DNA of 64,000 nt from Limnephilus marmoratus. Lineage: Eukaryota > Arthropoda > Insecta > Trichoptera > Limnephilidae. How positions within the stretch are numbered: position 1 is the stretch's first letter; the number at the start of each line of letters is the position of its first letter. The stretch covers positions 8,556,001 to 8,620,000 of the forward strand of contig OU862913.1 of assembly GCA_917880885.1 (NCBI GenBank). The letters are read 5' to 3'. A program made the translations under genes and the position numbers. Shown here in pieces: positions 33,180 through 44,434 of this stretch. The notes beneath the pieces were generated by a model. That model had not been told where the DNA came from and searched no databases. It worked only from the letters and a program-made list of their open reading frames with translations.

Positions 33180-33814
33180 ACCCTAATTACCTCATATTTT
33201 GCCAGATTGATAGACGAATAGATATTAAAACCGAGTGCTGTAAAAACCTGTGCATCGCAAACCGTTGACTTACTTTAGCCAACTAAACTATGTATATATA
33301 TTTCTCATCTTAATTCTTTTAAAATAAATAAAAGTTTCTAAAAATCAAATCATAACATTATGTTAACATTGTAATGTACTATCGCCTTCAGCTTATCAGG
33401 TATTAATCATAATCTGTAAGAAACATGCAACAATATTATAGTTCTTCAATAACTATATTATTTTTGTGTTATTTTATTAAATTGTAGAGTTGTTAACCTC
33501 AACACAGGCTTGACCTAGTGAGATTACAAACTGAATTGTAATTATTAGACCTAGGTACCATGTAAAGAAACAAATAAATAAATACTTTACTGCCAAGGGT
33601 GTTACAGAACTGGGTTTATGTGGATTCCTTACCGACCCATGGGATGATGGGCAATCTCAGCACTTTCTATAACATCTGAAGATCTGCCGCCTGGAGACGA
33701 CACATGCGTACAATCAGTACAAGTGTGGATATAATAAAAGCCGATTTTCAAAATAATATATTTATTTAAAATAATCAACATCAATCAATCTTCTATTTAA
33801 TTTTTAGTAAAAAA

Positions 33815-33856
33815 AACTCTCTTTTTATAACTTTTGAAGGTTATAAAAAGAGAGTT
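33815..33856. repeat. Perfect 17-bp hairpin
   Basis: AACTCTCTTTTTATAAC and GTTATAAAAAGAGAGTT around an 8-base loop. Confidence 0.8.
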
Positions 33857-35689
33857 GTTATCTTTTATTATTATATAATTATCTTTTTTACCGTTATCTG
33901 TTTCTATTTTTCTGTGTCTTGTTCTCTTTCATATTTTCGTTTAGATTATTAGTTTTATCCTCTTCTTCAATGACATAATCTTCTATTTATTTATAACGAT
34001 TTATACTTTAAGGTTTTACAAAGCTAGTAAATTACTTTGTTTATAATATAAATAGTATTGGAAATTATAATTAAAATGCGTTAGATCATTATTAAATGTG
34101 AATGAGCTGATAGCAACTGCATTCTAATTATAACCTTATGTCTTCGACAAAGTTATACTTGGCTGTTGCCTTAAATAAATACATAAATAAATTACCTATA
34201 TGTATAATATTTCATTTATTTAATATACGCCCTTGGGGGTTTTTTTTAAAGAGGAACAAAATAAACAAGCTAAAAGAAAAGAGAAAATAAATGTAGGAAC
34301 CTTCAGTAAATAGCAGAAAAAATCAACAGAAAAGTCAAGTACATATTTTAATACATGTATTACATATGGTAAATATTTACTATTCCATTATTAAAACAAT
34401 ACGTTAGAAATTTCTAATTAAATTTTTATTATGGTAAAAATGAAAATTTCAAAGGCAGTGAATTTATTTCTATGCCATCATGTAGGCTTTGGACTGGGGA
34501 AATAATAAAATAGTTTGTTTTTGACGAATTAACAAACTCTGCATCGTTAATTAATTTGCATAAAAATTTTGTTACATATATACGAGTATGTATAGAGTGA
34601 GTCAAGTGTTTAAATATAAATACAAAAAAGTCAAATTACAGCATAATACTCTCTCGAAAGAGAGAGTAATTTACAACAAAAAAACATCCTTACATTATGT
34701 ATGATGGGTAAGAAACATTTAAGAACATAATATGCACCAGACACTAAACTATTTTGAATGGACTATGTAGTTTATTTAGTGCGAATGATCCATCGACCTT
34801 GTTCTAACAATAATTAACAAGCATTTAAAAGAAAAAAAATTATACGTCACACACAACAGGTCACTTAATATTCAATATAGGCATAGCAGAAAAACCCAGA
34901 TATAACATATACAATCTGCATATTTATTAGTTTACAGAATACAATAAGAAAGAAAAGAAAAATTTGGCCTTACTGGAGTTTACCGTTGTATGTGCACATT
35001 GTATATGTATTGTAGTTAGCACATCGTGTAACATTTAAAATGTTTTATAATAGGTAATAATATCAATTTTAAGCAAGAAAATACCTCATAAGAATTGTAC
35101 ACATGAAAAAGAGAAAAAAAATTATTGAAAAAAACATTGGATATCGGTGGATATCTATGTATATACCTTTAAATTCTTTAATATGTAGATAGACGGTGAA
35201 CAGAAAGTAAGAGCAACTCTCTGTTTAGTTTTAGCATGGCTTCAATACTGCTTCTTCCTGTCTCAATAATCTACATTTTAAAAAATCAGTTAAATTGGCA
35301 AAATCATACTTGCAAATATATATTATTTCTTGTTGGTTTAAAAACATATTTATGGTTTACAATTATATTTTTATTAATGCCCTGAACAAATTTAATAGAA
35401 AGAAACAACCATAGCTTGAATTGCACGAGTTGACAATTGAGAGTGAGCAATTGGATAATTAATCAGATTATTATCTTAAATAAAGCAAAAATAATTGTTC
35501 GAAACTACATTCTATTGATAGTTTGTTTGAAAACTTCTAGAAAATCTTTTGACAAATTCGCTTATATTTCAAAGGAGAGGAAACAGGTTAGCGGATTGTT
35601 GATTCTGGGGCGCTTCTGTCAAAGGGGTAGGAGTTGTAAGTTTAAAAACATAAAAATGTGTTAATTAATTATACCTTAAATGGAGAACC

Positions 35690-36330
35690 GATATACAAGG
35701 AATCTTTGTAAGTTCTTAAATGTAGTAAGAACACTGCCGTCTGAACCACAATACACCTCGGTTTTGTCACTCATCACACTTGCCTCCACCATCGGCTCCT
35801 GCAGCACTAAAGTGTCCACAACATCAACGAGACGCTGGGGAGACTGTCAATTGACGTGGCCATTATGCTACGCATAAAAGTGGTCTCCTCCTTCTCTGGT
35901 GCTGCTGGAGGTCCACCGCCAGTCATTCTGCGCTGTTGGATCTCTCTGCTACCGTCCTTGAAGCATTATTAAAACTCAATTGATAAACATATTCATTTTA
36001 CATGAATTAAACGATTCAACGCTACCAATTTCTAAAAACAGTTAATTTAACAGCAGAGTTAAATAACCGATTAACCAATTAAGAAAAGATTCCAACCTGT
36101 CTTGCCCGACGCTTCGTATTATCAAATCGAGCTCGGAGCTGCTTGACAGAACGGTAGAAAGAGTCTTCGCCATTGAATTCTGCTTTATGATTCGGCTGCA
36201 ATGATGTGTCACGTCGCCTCTCGCTTTTGGAAGCTGATTGCGTTGGTTATCTTGTTCAATTCAAACCGATCGCACTCAGCTGCAGAAAAATTGCTCCGCT
36301 TTCTGAAAACACATTAACATTTCGTATAAG
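35690..36330 (-). pseudogene. Harbinger Myb/SANT-like DNA-binding protein, decayed
   Basis: On the minus strand the first part reads KRSNFSAAECDRFELNKIT, a few codons are damaged, and then QPNHKAEFNGEDSFYRSVKQ and LRARFDNTKRRARQ follow before a GTTGG border. After a likely intron, a second part from about 35960 reads IQQRRMTGGGPPAAPEKEE, the C-terminal linker typical of this partner protein. Stops and frame changes appear. In active Harbinger elements this protein brings the transposase to the DNA ends. The divergent arrangement with the transposase fits the superfamily. Confidence 0.7.
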
Positions 36331-37238
36331 ATCGTAACAACAAATCTCAGGAAGTTAAATACGCACGTGAAGCATGATTTTATGATCAAAATAAACACAT
36401 CCATCCTCATGTTTCTTTAGAATACATTATTTATATAAGTATATATATTTTTTGCACTTGAAAACACCGTAATATTCATAGGTAAAACGTTAAAGTGGCA
36501 GAAGATACAGGTAATACATAATAACCATAAATATATAAAATTGGCCGCGATGGTTCATTCCATAGCGGAATCGAACATTCCAGAAGAAAATAAATACAAT
36601 GCTTTTAGGAAGTTCCAACTGTCTCATTTCACAGCGATTACATTGGGTTACTGCCGATAAGAATATAAAGATGTTCTCGATTAAAATGTTTGTCTTTTGT
36701 TCGTTTTGTCGATCGTTTATGTCTGAAAATCGAAATTCCACATAACAACGTGAAACTTCACAGGTACAAGCAAAAAAAAATGCTTTCCAACACTACTCAC
36801 ACGGTTACAACAATGTGTTTTACTATTTATTCATACTTATTATGGCAAATAGAGATAATATTGTGTAATACTTACGGTAAGTTGGGATCCATTGCAATAT
36901 AGTTTTACAAAATTGAGATTCCAAAACAACAAACAATAACAAACGTCAATATTCGCGGGAAGCGGGAACAAGTTCGGCGACGCGCTAACGCACGCTGACA
37001 TAAATATGAAGTGTTGCCATCATAAAAATAACTCGCGTCTCCGAAACAAATAATTCTCTGGAATAATTAGTCCGATTCGGCGGGGAACACTGTGTGGAAT
37101 TTTCAAATGTAACGAACGTTAAATTAAAGTTGAAACAACCCAATTCGGATTTGACGAAAATCAACGGAATGATTGCGTTACATTTGAAAAATCAAGAAGA
37201 ATCTGATCGATTGTTCAGGTTTTCCGAAACAACTGGCC
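36331..37238. other. Harbinger 5'/3' flank and right end, no gene
   Basis: Short frames only. From 37030 the sequence mirrors the left Harbinger end in composition and ends in the terminal repeat. Confidence 0.5.
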
Positions 37239-37299
37239 CTAAATGTGTGGGATAATTTGCGTCTCCTGTGATTAGACGGGTCAAATTAAATTTGTATTT

Positions 37300-37480
37300 G
37301 CCGATTTAAAACTACCCTCAGAAAATGAAAATGGTTTCTCTTTGATTCTGGCAGCACATACATAATCTACAACTAGAATTTTATAACTGCACTTCGAATA
37401 AAATAATGGTGTCTTTCGAAATGCATCAGCAGATGAATACACAACTGAAATTCAGTCGTTAATACATTCTAAACACAATT
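37300..37480 (-). pseudogene. Zinc-finger-like unit, right part of hAT
   Basis: Minus-strand AARIKEKPFSFSEGSFKSA with CxxC altered. It continues the 31-kb array on the other side of the Harbinger, which shows that the Harbinger entered after the array existed. Confidence 0.5.
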
Positions 37481-38328
37481 CTTATTTTGAGTGAATCTGT
37501 TTTCGAGTTATCAGCTTTAATTAGTATTACTCTCATAATATGCGTACGGTTTTCCTACGAATTGCGAAATTTGCAGCTTAAAAAAATATAGTTATTGATA
37601 TTTTTAATTGAATTAAAAAAAAGAGATGGATTCGTAAACGAAAGGATCGTAGAACATGTTCAAATAATGATTTGAAATGGTTTAAATTTTTCCAAGATAA
37701 TATTATTATTTATTGTGAAAATTTGCCGCCCCCCTTAAAAGTGCCGCCCGGGGCGGGCCGCCCCCCCCCGCCCCCCCCACGCTACGCCACTGTCCCGAAC
37801 TTGTTATTGGTGTGTTGGTCGCGTTGAAGGTGTGCATTAGAGCATGATTTATCTAAAATGTAGCTCAACGGTCGCTCAGTTCGATTTGGAACAATGGCAG
37901 TGAAGTTGCAAGCAATATGAATAGCTTAATTAATGCACGGGTACAAAATGCCATAATTAGAACTTACCAGTAACTATCACAAGCGGTGGGTAGATTGATT
38001 TCACTGCGTGGGGTGGACAGTGTAAGGGATATAATTATGAAGAAATAGAGTTTGGAAACAAAACGATAAGTTTCATCGGTACTGAAATCACGTGTCATGA
38101 GTCCAGTACACGTTGGGCCAACGTGTACAGGGCCATTTTGTGTGTATTTGGCGTTTGCGGCCAACGCTCGCCGACCAGCCGATGGGTGTCGGTTTTTCGT
38201 GCACAAATCAAAGGAATTTGTCGCAAGCCACAAACAGCGTTCACACGTTGGCCGAGCGCTCAGTTCATAAATACGCGTCGGCCGGAGCGGACGCTGTCGC
38301 GCTTAATTGTTCCAATGATTGTTTCACG

Positions 38329-38388
38329 AACATGGCGTCATGGAGTAATGAGGAAATGTTTAGGCTAATTGATTATTATCACAATTAA
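38329..38388 (+). pseudogene. MADF domain start fragment
   Basis: MASWSNEEMFRLIDYYHN then stop. W-x-x-E-E and LI..Y are the MADF start pattern. It is cut after 18 residues. Confidence 0.5.
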
Positions 38389-38591
38389 TATAGGTATTTT
38401 AAATAATAAATGTTTAGTTGCGATTTCAGAGTAATAATAATCACACTAATATAATAATGAGGAATGATTTTATATTTGTAGTTTGTAACGAATAAACTCG
38501 AAAATATCAATAGTCATAATAATAATTCATATTAATATTGATGGGTTATATAAACCACTTGAAATATTATTGGACGGTTCTTTTTTATACA

Positions 38592-38673
38592 TGAGCTCCA
38601 CACAGGAGGCCCTGAGGAAAATAATATCGCCCAGGGCCTATGTCATCTTTGGGGATGCTGTGTGGAGGGTTTT
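38592..38673 (+). repeat. Dispersed repeat A, left part
   Basis: AGCTCCACACAGGAGGCCCT to GTGTGGAGGGTTTT. Split by piggyBac at the TTAA of 38674; the right part is at 41297. Confidence 0.75.
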
Positions 38674-38677
38674 TTAA

Positions 38678-41292
38678 CCCAATCGCTGCCATTTACGCGT
38701 ATCGGCGTACGAACGAACCGTGCCACAACTGCCATTTACGCCGTATCACGTAAATCGCCAGTATGAATGTTTCGAGGATGATATTTCCAAGTTCTAATGG
38801 TAGATGGGGCTAAATATTATTTTATAAAATATTATGAACTGTTTCTTAGCGACCTCTCTTGTAAAATATGATAATTTAAATTGTTTATACTACGAAAAGC
38901 AGCATCCAAAAAAGGTCAACAGATTTCTTGGCGCAGTCGTTTGATTCTCCCGCCATCGCAGCGTCGTGTGTGTGGATGTCACGTGGTTCTTATTACGTTC
39001 TCCGTGGTGTGGTTCTAAAAGTTTTTTTGATATTCGGCGGAAAAGTGGACTTGAGTTTTTATTCCCGAATTGAGAATTAAGTTTGTGTTTTTTTTTAAAT
39101 TTAGTTTGATATTTCATTTCGCGTGTACTTTTATACAATCATTTTTGAAACTTTAATTTTAATATCCCTAAATATGTCAAGACGCGATCTCAGTGAAGAA
39201 GAGATAAGAGAATTCGTCCTCGATGTTGACTCTGAAATTGAGGAAAGTGATGATGACTCGGATTTTATAACGCAACCTAGTGACAATGAAGATGAGCCTA
39301 TGGAGACTGAAGTTACCCAAAGAACTTCGTCAGGAAATTGGACTGTGAATTCCGGAAATTTTAAACCAATCATCCATCAATTTAATGATTTTCCATCTGG
39401 AATAATCGCGACCCCGTTATTATCAGAAAATTCCCCGGAAATAAATTTTTTTGAACACTTTCTAAACACAAATATAATGGCCGAAATTGTCAAGGAGACA
39501 AACAAATATTATCAAGCGACTATTAGAAATAAAGTTATTTCGGAACATTCACGGCTTCGCAGGTGGAGAGATACATCAATTAATGAACTCTACATATTTA
39601 TTGCAGTGACAATGCTAATGACCAGAAATAAGCACCACACGATAGAAGAGCACTGGTCGAAAGATCCCCTTCTGACAAGTAATATATTTGGAAAGACGAT
39701 GGCAAGAAATCGTTACCAGATATTGCTGAGTATGCTGCATATGTCAGACCCTGATTCTCAAATTGCTGGTGACAAATTAAATAAAATTAAACTTCTGGTC
39801 AATCACACTCGAAAAATGTTCAAGGAAACAATGGTGCCATACGAAAATCTATGCATTGACGAGAGCATCATAGAGTTCAAAGGACGTCTTAAGTTTAAAC
39901 AATATATTCCATCCAAACGCCATCGGTTTGGAATAAAAATGTTTGTTTTGTGCGACTCGAAGACAGGTTATGTTTTAGATATAATTATTTATTGTGGAGA
40001 TGGGACGGATGTCACTGACGAACAATGTCTTGGGGCTTCAGGAGCTGTTGTCACCACTATATTAAATGGCTACCTCGGTAAAGGCCACAAATTATATGTA
40101 GATAATTGGTACACTAGTCCAATATTATTTAAATTTTTGCATGACCACCAAACAAACGCATGTGGAACGGTGCGAAAAAACCGTAAAAACATGCCAAAAT
40201 TCGATAAATTGAAGAAAGGGGAAATTACTTCTCAGTATTCCGATTCACTGATGGCATTAAAATGGCACGACAAAAGAGAAATTCACATGTTAACGACGCT
40301 TCATGATGATAAAGTTTCTCCAACTGGGAAAATAAATTATAGAACTGGAGAAGTAGTTTCGAAGCCAAATTGTATTCAAGACTATAATAAAAACATGGGC
40401 TTAGTAGATAAAGCGGATATGATGATAACTAGTGTAAATTCCCTCAGAAAATCAATTAAGTGGTATAAAAAAGTTTTCTTTCATTTCATCGATTTATATT
40501 TACTGAATTCGTACATTATGCACAAAACCGTTAGTTCTAAAAACATTACTTTTCCTGATTTCCAATTATATGTGATAAGACAATTATTAGAAAAATATCA
40601 TACTACATCGCACCCTGAAGTTGGTCCATGTACGTCACAAGATGTGCCATTACGGTTATCTGCCAAAATGCTAGTAAAACATATGCCGATACCTATACCC
40701 GCAAAAGAAAAAACCCTAAAACCTTATAAAAACTGTTATGTTTGCTCAAACACTAAACTTAGACCAAAAACAAGAAAAGCGACAAAGTACATGTGTGGCG
40801 AATGTAACGTACCGTTATGTGTTTGGCCATGCTCAACAATATTCCACGAGAAAAAAGAATATTAATTTTAAATCTTTAAAACATTGTGTAAATAAAATTT
40901 AGTAAAATCTAGTGCAATATCAAATATAAAATGTGAAAAAAGTTGGAGAATCGTTGCCGAACTCGATACAATCCATAATGACATGTGAGTGTTTATCTTA
41001 TACCTCTTTGTTTATTTGTGTTAGTGAGTCAGCACTATGGCCGATTCGCCGCACGCAATTATTATGTGGATGTTTATTATTTATGTCGAAAATACATTAC
41101 GGGACACACTCGAGGATTCAAATATCTTATCAAGTATGTACTAAAGATATCAGTAATGATTGTCTAATATAAACAAAGCGCTCAATGGCAAAGGGAATGC
41201 CGTAAAGATTAATTTAATTGAGAACTTAAAAAACACTGAAATAGCTTGGCGCGTCATCGTTGACAGAGTATATTGTTTGGGCACCTATTGGG
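38678..41292 (+). mobile_element. piggyBac element 1, apparently intact
   Basis: 2615 bp between TTAA duplications (38674-38677 and 41293-41296). Ends CCCAATCGCTGCCATTT and, inverted, CCCAATAGGTGCCC share 11 of 13 outer bases. Subterminal palindromic ACGCGTA and CGTATCACGTAAAT motifs lie at the left end. It holds one uninterrupted transposase. Insertion is into repeat A, whose halves rejoin across the TTAA as in the uninterrupted copy at 17371. Confidence 0.92.
39174..40865 (+). CDS. piggyBac transposase, full length
   Basis: 563 residues from the ATG at 39174 (MSRRDLSEEEIREFVLD); an in-frame ATG at 39123 is less likely. The acidic N-terminus is followed by the DDE-like catalytic core: D229 in LCIDESIIEFKGR, D310 in LYVDNWYTSP, and D412 or D415 in MGLVDKADMM. 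The C-terminal Cys-rich domain (CYVCSN, CGECNVPLCVWPC, FHEKKEY) is complete. It cuts at TTAA and re-integrates the element without leaving a footprint. No stop, frameshift or missing key residue is seen. Length is near that of typical family members (about 590). Confidence 0.93.
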   Translation: MSRRDLSEEEIREFVLDVDSEIEESDDDSDFITQPSDNEDEPMETEVTQRTSSGNWTVNSGNFKPIIHQFNDFPSGIIATPLLSENSPEINFFEHFLNTNIMAEIVKETNKYYQATIRNKVISEHSRLRRWRDTSINELYIFIAVTMLMTRNKHHTIEEHWSKDPLLTSNIFGKTMARNRYQILLSMLHMSDPDSQIAGDKLNKIKLLVNHTRKMFKETMVPYENLCIDESIIEFKGRLKFKQYIPSKRHRFGIKMFVLCDSKTGYVLDIIIYCGDGTDVTDEQCLGASGAVVTTILNGYLGKGHKLYVDNWYTSPILFKFLHDHQTNACGTVRKNRKNMPKFDKLKKGEITSQYSDSLMALKWHDKREIHMLTTLHDDKVSPTGKINYRTGEVVSKPNCIQDYNKNMGLVDKADMMITSVNSLRKSIKWYKKVFFHFIDLYLLNSYIMHKTVSSKNITFPDFQLYVIRQLLEKYHTTSHPEVGPCTSQDVPLRLSAKMLVKHMPIPIPAKEKTLKPYKNCYVCSNTKLRPKTRKATKYMCGECNVPLCVWPCSTIFHEKKEY

Positions 41293-41296
41293 TTAA

Positions 41297-41452
41297 TGAA
41301 AGGAAGGAGAGGAGAGTTCTGGTAAAAGGGTTTAAGGGGTGGGTAGGAATCTGGGGTTCAGTGTGTCCTGGTCATCAAACCTAGGGTGATCTACGCCAGG
41401 TGTGTTGGTTATCCAATAAAGGTACCTATTCCCGCCTCCCAAATTGATTTAA
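41297..41452 (+). repeat. Dispersed repeat A, right part
   Basis: TGAAAGGAAGGAGAGGAGAG to GGTTATCCAATAAAGG and CCCGCCTCCCAAA, matching the end of the 17371 copy. Confidence 0.75.
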
Positions 41453-41751
41453 CGTGTTTTGTTATTTTTTATAAATTTTGTTTGTTTTGTAGAAGTAATA
41501 TAAATAAATATAATTTTTTCACATACTTCGATTCCTTTTTTTATTTATTTATTTAACACGTGTTAACTGTCTGAATAAGTGTAAAAAATAAGCCAAATAA
41601 CAATAAACTCTCGATTTTTAACATGTCTTAAAACCGAAGATTCGGTTTCGGTGGAAAGTCCTGTTTCGGTCGGACACTAAATAATGATAAAATTGTGAAA
41701 TATTATTGGACTGTTCTATAGTAGTCTGTAAGTTTACCTTCCAGAAAAAAT

Positions 41752-41860
41752 ATTATTTGAGGTTAATGATGCTTGGATTGCTTGGAGTAGAATAGCAGAT
41801 AATATGAATATTCCACTAACTGAATTAAAAAAAAGAGTCATTAATGGCTACATACATAAT
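41752..41860 (+). pseudogene. MADF domain C-terminal half
   Basis: FEVNDAWIAWSRIADNMNIP then LTELKKRVINGYIH, the second half of a MADF domain. It may continue the 38338 fragment, separated by inserted DNA. Confidence 0.55.
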
Positions 41861-42114
41861 ACATCGCATCGCGCTGTACAAGTATATTGCAGCGGCCCCG
41901 CTAACGTCCATCCTCATCTAGCGACCAACGCAAAAGGAAACACGCCAACGTGTGAACGGTTTCACAAAAATCTGGCCAACGCATTGGCTCAACACGTTGG
42001 CCCAACGTGTACGACCCAATTTTAATTTCGGTAGATAATTGTTCGCATGCGAGGATCGCGCACGATAAATTATCTACTGTTTCGATAAATGCGTATTTTC
42101 GACCGTCGTAGAAA

Positions 42115-42780
42115 GGCCCTAATCGACAGGCGAGTAAAACCGCGGTCTTATGGCTCGTCGGTAAAGCTCACCGGTGTATCATTGCAAAACCGCGGTTTTG
42201 TGCCTGGCTCGTGGCTCGTCATGTTTGCTTGATTTTTTACTCGGCTCGTCGTTCAAAACTGCGTGTCGATCACGGCCGGCGAGCCAAGCCGCCAGTTATC
42301 GGCGACAGCGCAATAGGACGGACAAGGACGGACGTCACGTAATAATGAATCTGCGAATTCACAGTGACGATTTCATCGTAGAATTCATAAATGGCTTCCG
42401 AGAGTATCCCTGTTTATGGCAAATTAAATCAAGCGAATACAAAAACAAGGGAAATAATTAATAAAAAAAAATATATTAAAAAAATTTATTAATAAAATTT
42501 CTTAATTTATTAAATTTATTTTATTTATTAAAATTTATTTTATTTTTATTTTTTTATTTAATAATAATTTTTAATTCGTGGTATAATGCGATAATACCAA
42601 GATAACACAAAGCTTCAGACCCCGAACAAGACATGTTAACCTCAAATCGACTACAATACGACCATAAATTTACTAACCCGATACGACTGTTTTACTCGCT
42701 AGTCGATCAGCACCAACGAGCCGCGAGTAAAACCGACGGTTTTTAAAACCGCGGTATAGGCTCGCCTGTCGATCACCCAC
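42115..42780. mobile_element. Short TIR element carrying a MADF piece
   Basis: Ends AATCGACAGGCGAG and, inverted, GATCGACAGGCGAG with further matches inward (CCGCGGT, GGCTCG). About 660 bp. The right half is an A/T low-complexity tract. Confidence 0.6.
42343..42461 (+). pseudogene. MADF domain N-terminal half
   Basis: MNLRIHSDDFIVEFINGFRE then YPCLWQIKSSEYKNKGNN and stop. The FI..F.E.PCLW pattern is the MADF start. No C-terminal half follows in this element. Confidence 0.55.
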
Positions 42781-42938
42781 TTAAAACAACCGATATTAAT
42801 ACCAACATAAAAATGTACCAATTTTATTTTTTTATATGGTAATCCGTGTCTTTGACTCCATAGATTTGATACATTTTTCTGTTTACGGCTGTCAATCTGT
42901 CAATTCAATTTGTTGTTCGTTGAAGGAGTAGTTGTTTC

Positions 42939-44426
42939 TAGCGATGGGAAATATCGATGGAATATCGATATTGTATCGATCTTTTTCACCATCGATGCAT
43001 TTCGATACATTGTCATAGACAAATCGATTCTTGAACAATCGATTCTTGCATCGATGTCAAATCGATTAATTCTGACCAATCACAACGCTTCTCCCACATC
43101 GATTATTTCTGACGAATCACAGCGCTGGATTTTCATCAATCCATCGTATCGATTCACAATCCGATATAATCGTTTGAAATGTCATCGTAAGAAGAATCGA
43201 TTCTCGCTTATCGATGTCTATGTTCATATCGAATACAGTTCGATACAATCGTTTTGAAATGTCATCGAAGTGGAATCGATTCTCGCTTATCGATGTCAAT
43301 ATTCATTCGAATGCACAGTCCGATATAATCGTTTTGAAATGTCATTGAAAATGAGTGATACAATCGTTTACAACTGTCAGAATTCATTCGTAAACGCAAA
43401 TCGATTCTAGATCTGAGAGGTTGTATTCAAGATACGTCAAAATATCTCAAATTGTGATAAACTAATAAAGCGTGTTGATGTTATCATCATCCAGCTTTTT
43501 TGTAAATGATGAATTAATACTTTTAGGTAACGATCTACGTTTCCAGTTTCAGTTTATGTTTAAAGATTGCCATGGTGACTGTTTTTCACAATTTAAAGTT
43601 TATTTATTATTACTTATGTTATTTTAAGGTTATGTATCATCTAGGGTAGTGTTGGTCGTAGTATTCAAACGTGAAACGATTGTAAACGACGAAATATTAC
43701 TTTTAGGTTATGATTTACGATTCCAGTACGTGTTAAAGATCGACATGGTGATTATTTTTCGTAAGTAGGTAGATGGGTTATTTTGAGTAATTTATCGATT
43801 TGTTTAGTGTATGTTTGATTTATTGTAAATGAACAACCGATATCTCTAACTTCATCGAGTACTAACTAGTACCTCAAATATTTTGTGTGACTATAAAATA
43901 TTTATGGTTTGTTCTAAAAAGTGTTATCAGCGCTAGAATTAGACACTTCTGTTCAAAGATATCATTATTCAATAAACACCGATTGCAAAAAAAACAGTTT
44001 GTTTACTGTTTTAATGTATAAGTTTCCTACAATCTAAATGTCATTTTGAGATTAATCATGTAATGACGCATAGCAGAATTTTGGAAACATCTATAAAATT
44101 ACATTATCTACAAGAATACGGATCTTATGAAACAGTTTCAAGGTCGGGCCAGACCATAGATTATAGATAGTAAAGTATTATTGTAAATTATAGAAAATAA
44201 TGTTGCTTGTAAAGAAATCATTGCCAGCAATGAAAAATCTACGTTGCCATACCGATGTACCATGCTTTGCCCGTGAACACCCCCCCTGCCGCGAGAAAAA
44301 ATACAGCCTTTGACCGCAGCTATTGCTCCTGAGCTCCTAGCGATTAATCGATTAATCATTCGATCATTTTTATGTATCGATTCAAAAATATCGATTATGT
44401 AAATGTATCGATTATTCCCATCACTA
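42939..44426. mobile_element. Non-autonomous hAT element with ATCGAT-rich ends
   Basis: TAGCGATGGGAA at the left and TTCCCATCACTA at the right, with 8-bp duplication GTTGTTTC (42931-42938, 44427-44434). Left 500 bp holds many ATCGAT motifs and about three 85-bp tandem units (ATCGTTTTGAAATGTCATCG near 43165, 43245 and 43325); the last 90 bp also have ATCGAT clusters. A second pair of diverged blocks lies at 43528 and 43700. No transposase. Confidence 0.88.
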
Positions 44427-44434
44427 GTTGTTTC

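Larger units (their letters stand above)
33031..35689. other. Non-coding interior of the Harbinger element
   Basis: A+T-rich, no gene. It contains two perfect hairpins listed separately. Runs of A and T, and a CTCTCGAAAGAGAG palindrome near 34653, are the only other features. Confidence 0.5.
31733..37239. mobile_element. PIF/Harbinger element nested in the hAT
   Basis: Terminal inverted repeats GGGCCAGTTGTTTCGGAAAA (left) and the inverse ending CCGAAACAACTGGCCC (right), with the 3-bp target duplication TAA (31730-31732, 37240-37242) typical of Harbinger. It is 5.5 kb and holds both genes of the superfamily, a HARBI1-like transposase on plus and a Myb/SANT-like partner on minus, both decayed. 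Confidence 0.88.
30050..37792. mobile_element. hAT-type element carrying zinc-finger-like repeats, host to a Harbinger
   Basis: Terminal inverted repeats CAGTGGCGTAGCGTGGG (30050) and its inverse ending GCTACGCCACTG (37792) are flanked by an 8-bp target duplication TCCCGAAC (30042-30049, 37793-37800), the hAT signature. No hAT transposase is seen, so it is non-autonomous. Inside are two diverged tandem blocks of about 700 bp (30085-30786, 30787-31490), each with repeated zinc-finger-like units on the minus strand, and a Harbinger element at 31733-37239. Without the Harbinger it is about 2.2 kb. A partial relative lies at 55207-55760. Confidence 0.88.
38106..42012. mobile_element. TIR element with MADF-domain fragments, interrupted
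   Basis: GTACACGTTGGGCCAACGTG at the left is inverted at the right (ACACGTTGGCCCAACGTGTAC, ending 42012). Both ends are also internally palindromic. Sequence just inside matches too (CGTTCACACGTTGG at left; CCAACGTGTGAACGG inverted at right). The body carries two MADF-domain pieces and, between them, repeat A, a piggyBac and other DNA. I cannot assign a superfamily and see no clear target duplication. Confidence 0.6.

Noticed and set aside
38113..38388. 91-codon frame across the TIR of the MADF element as a full gene
   Set aside because: Most of it is terminal-repeat sequence. Only the last 18 codons look like a MADF start.
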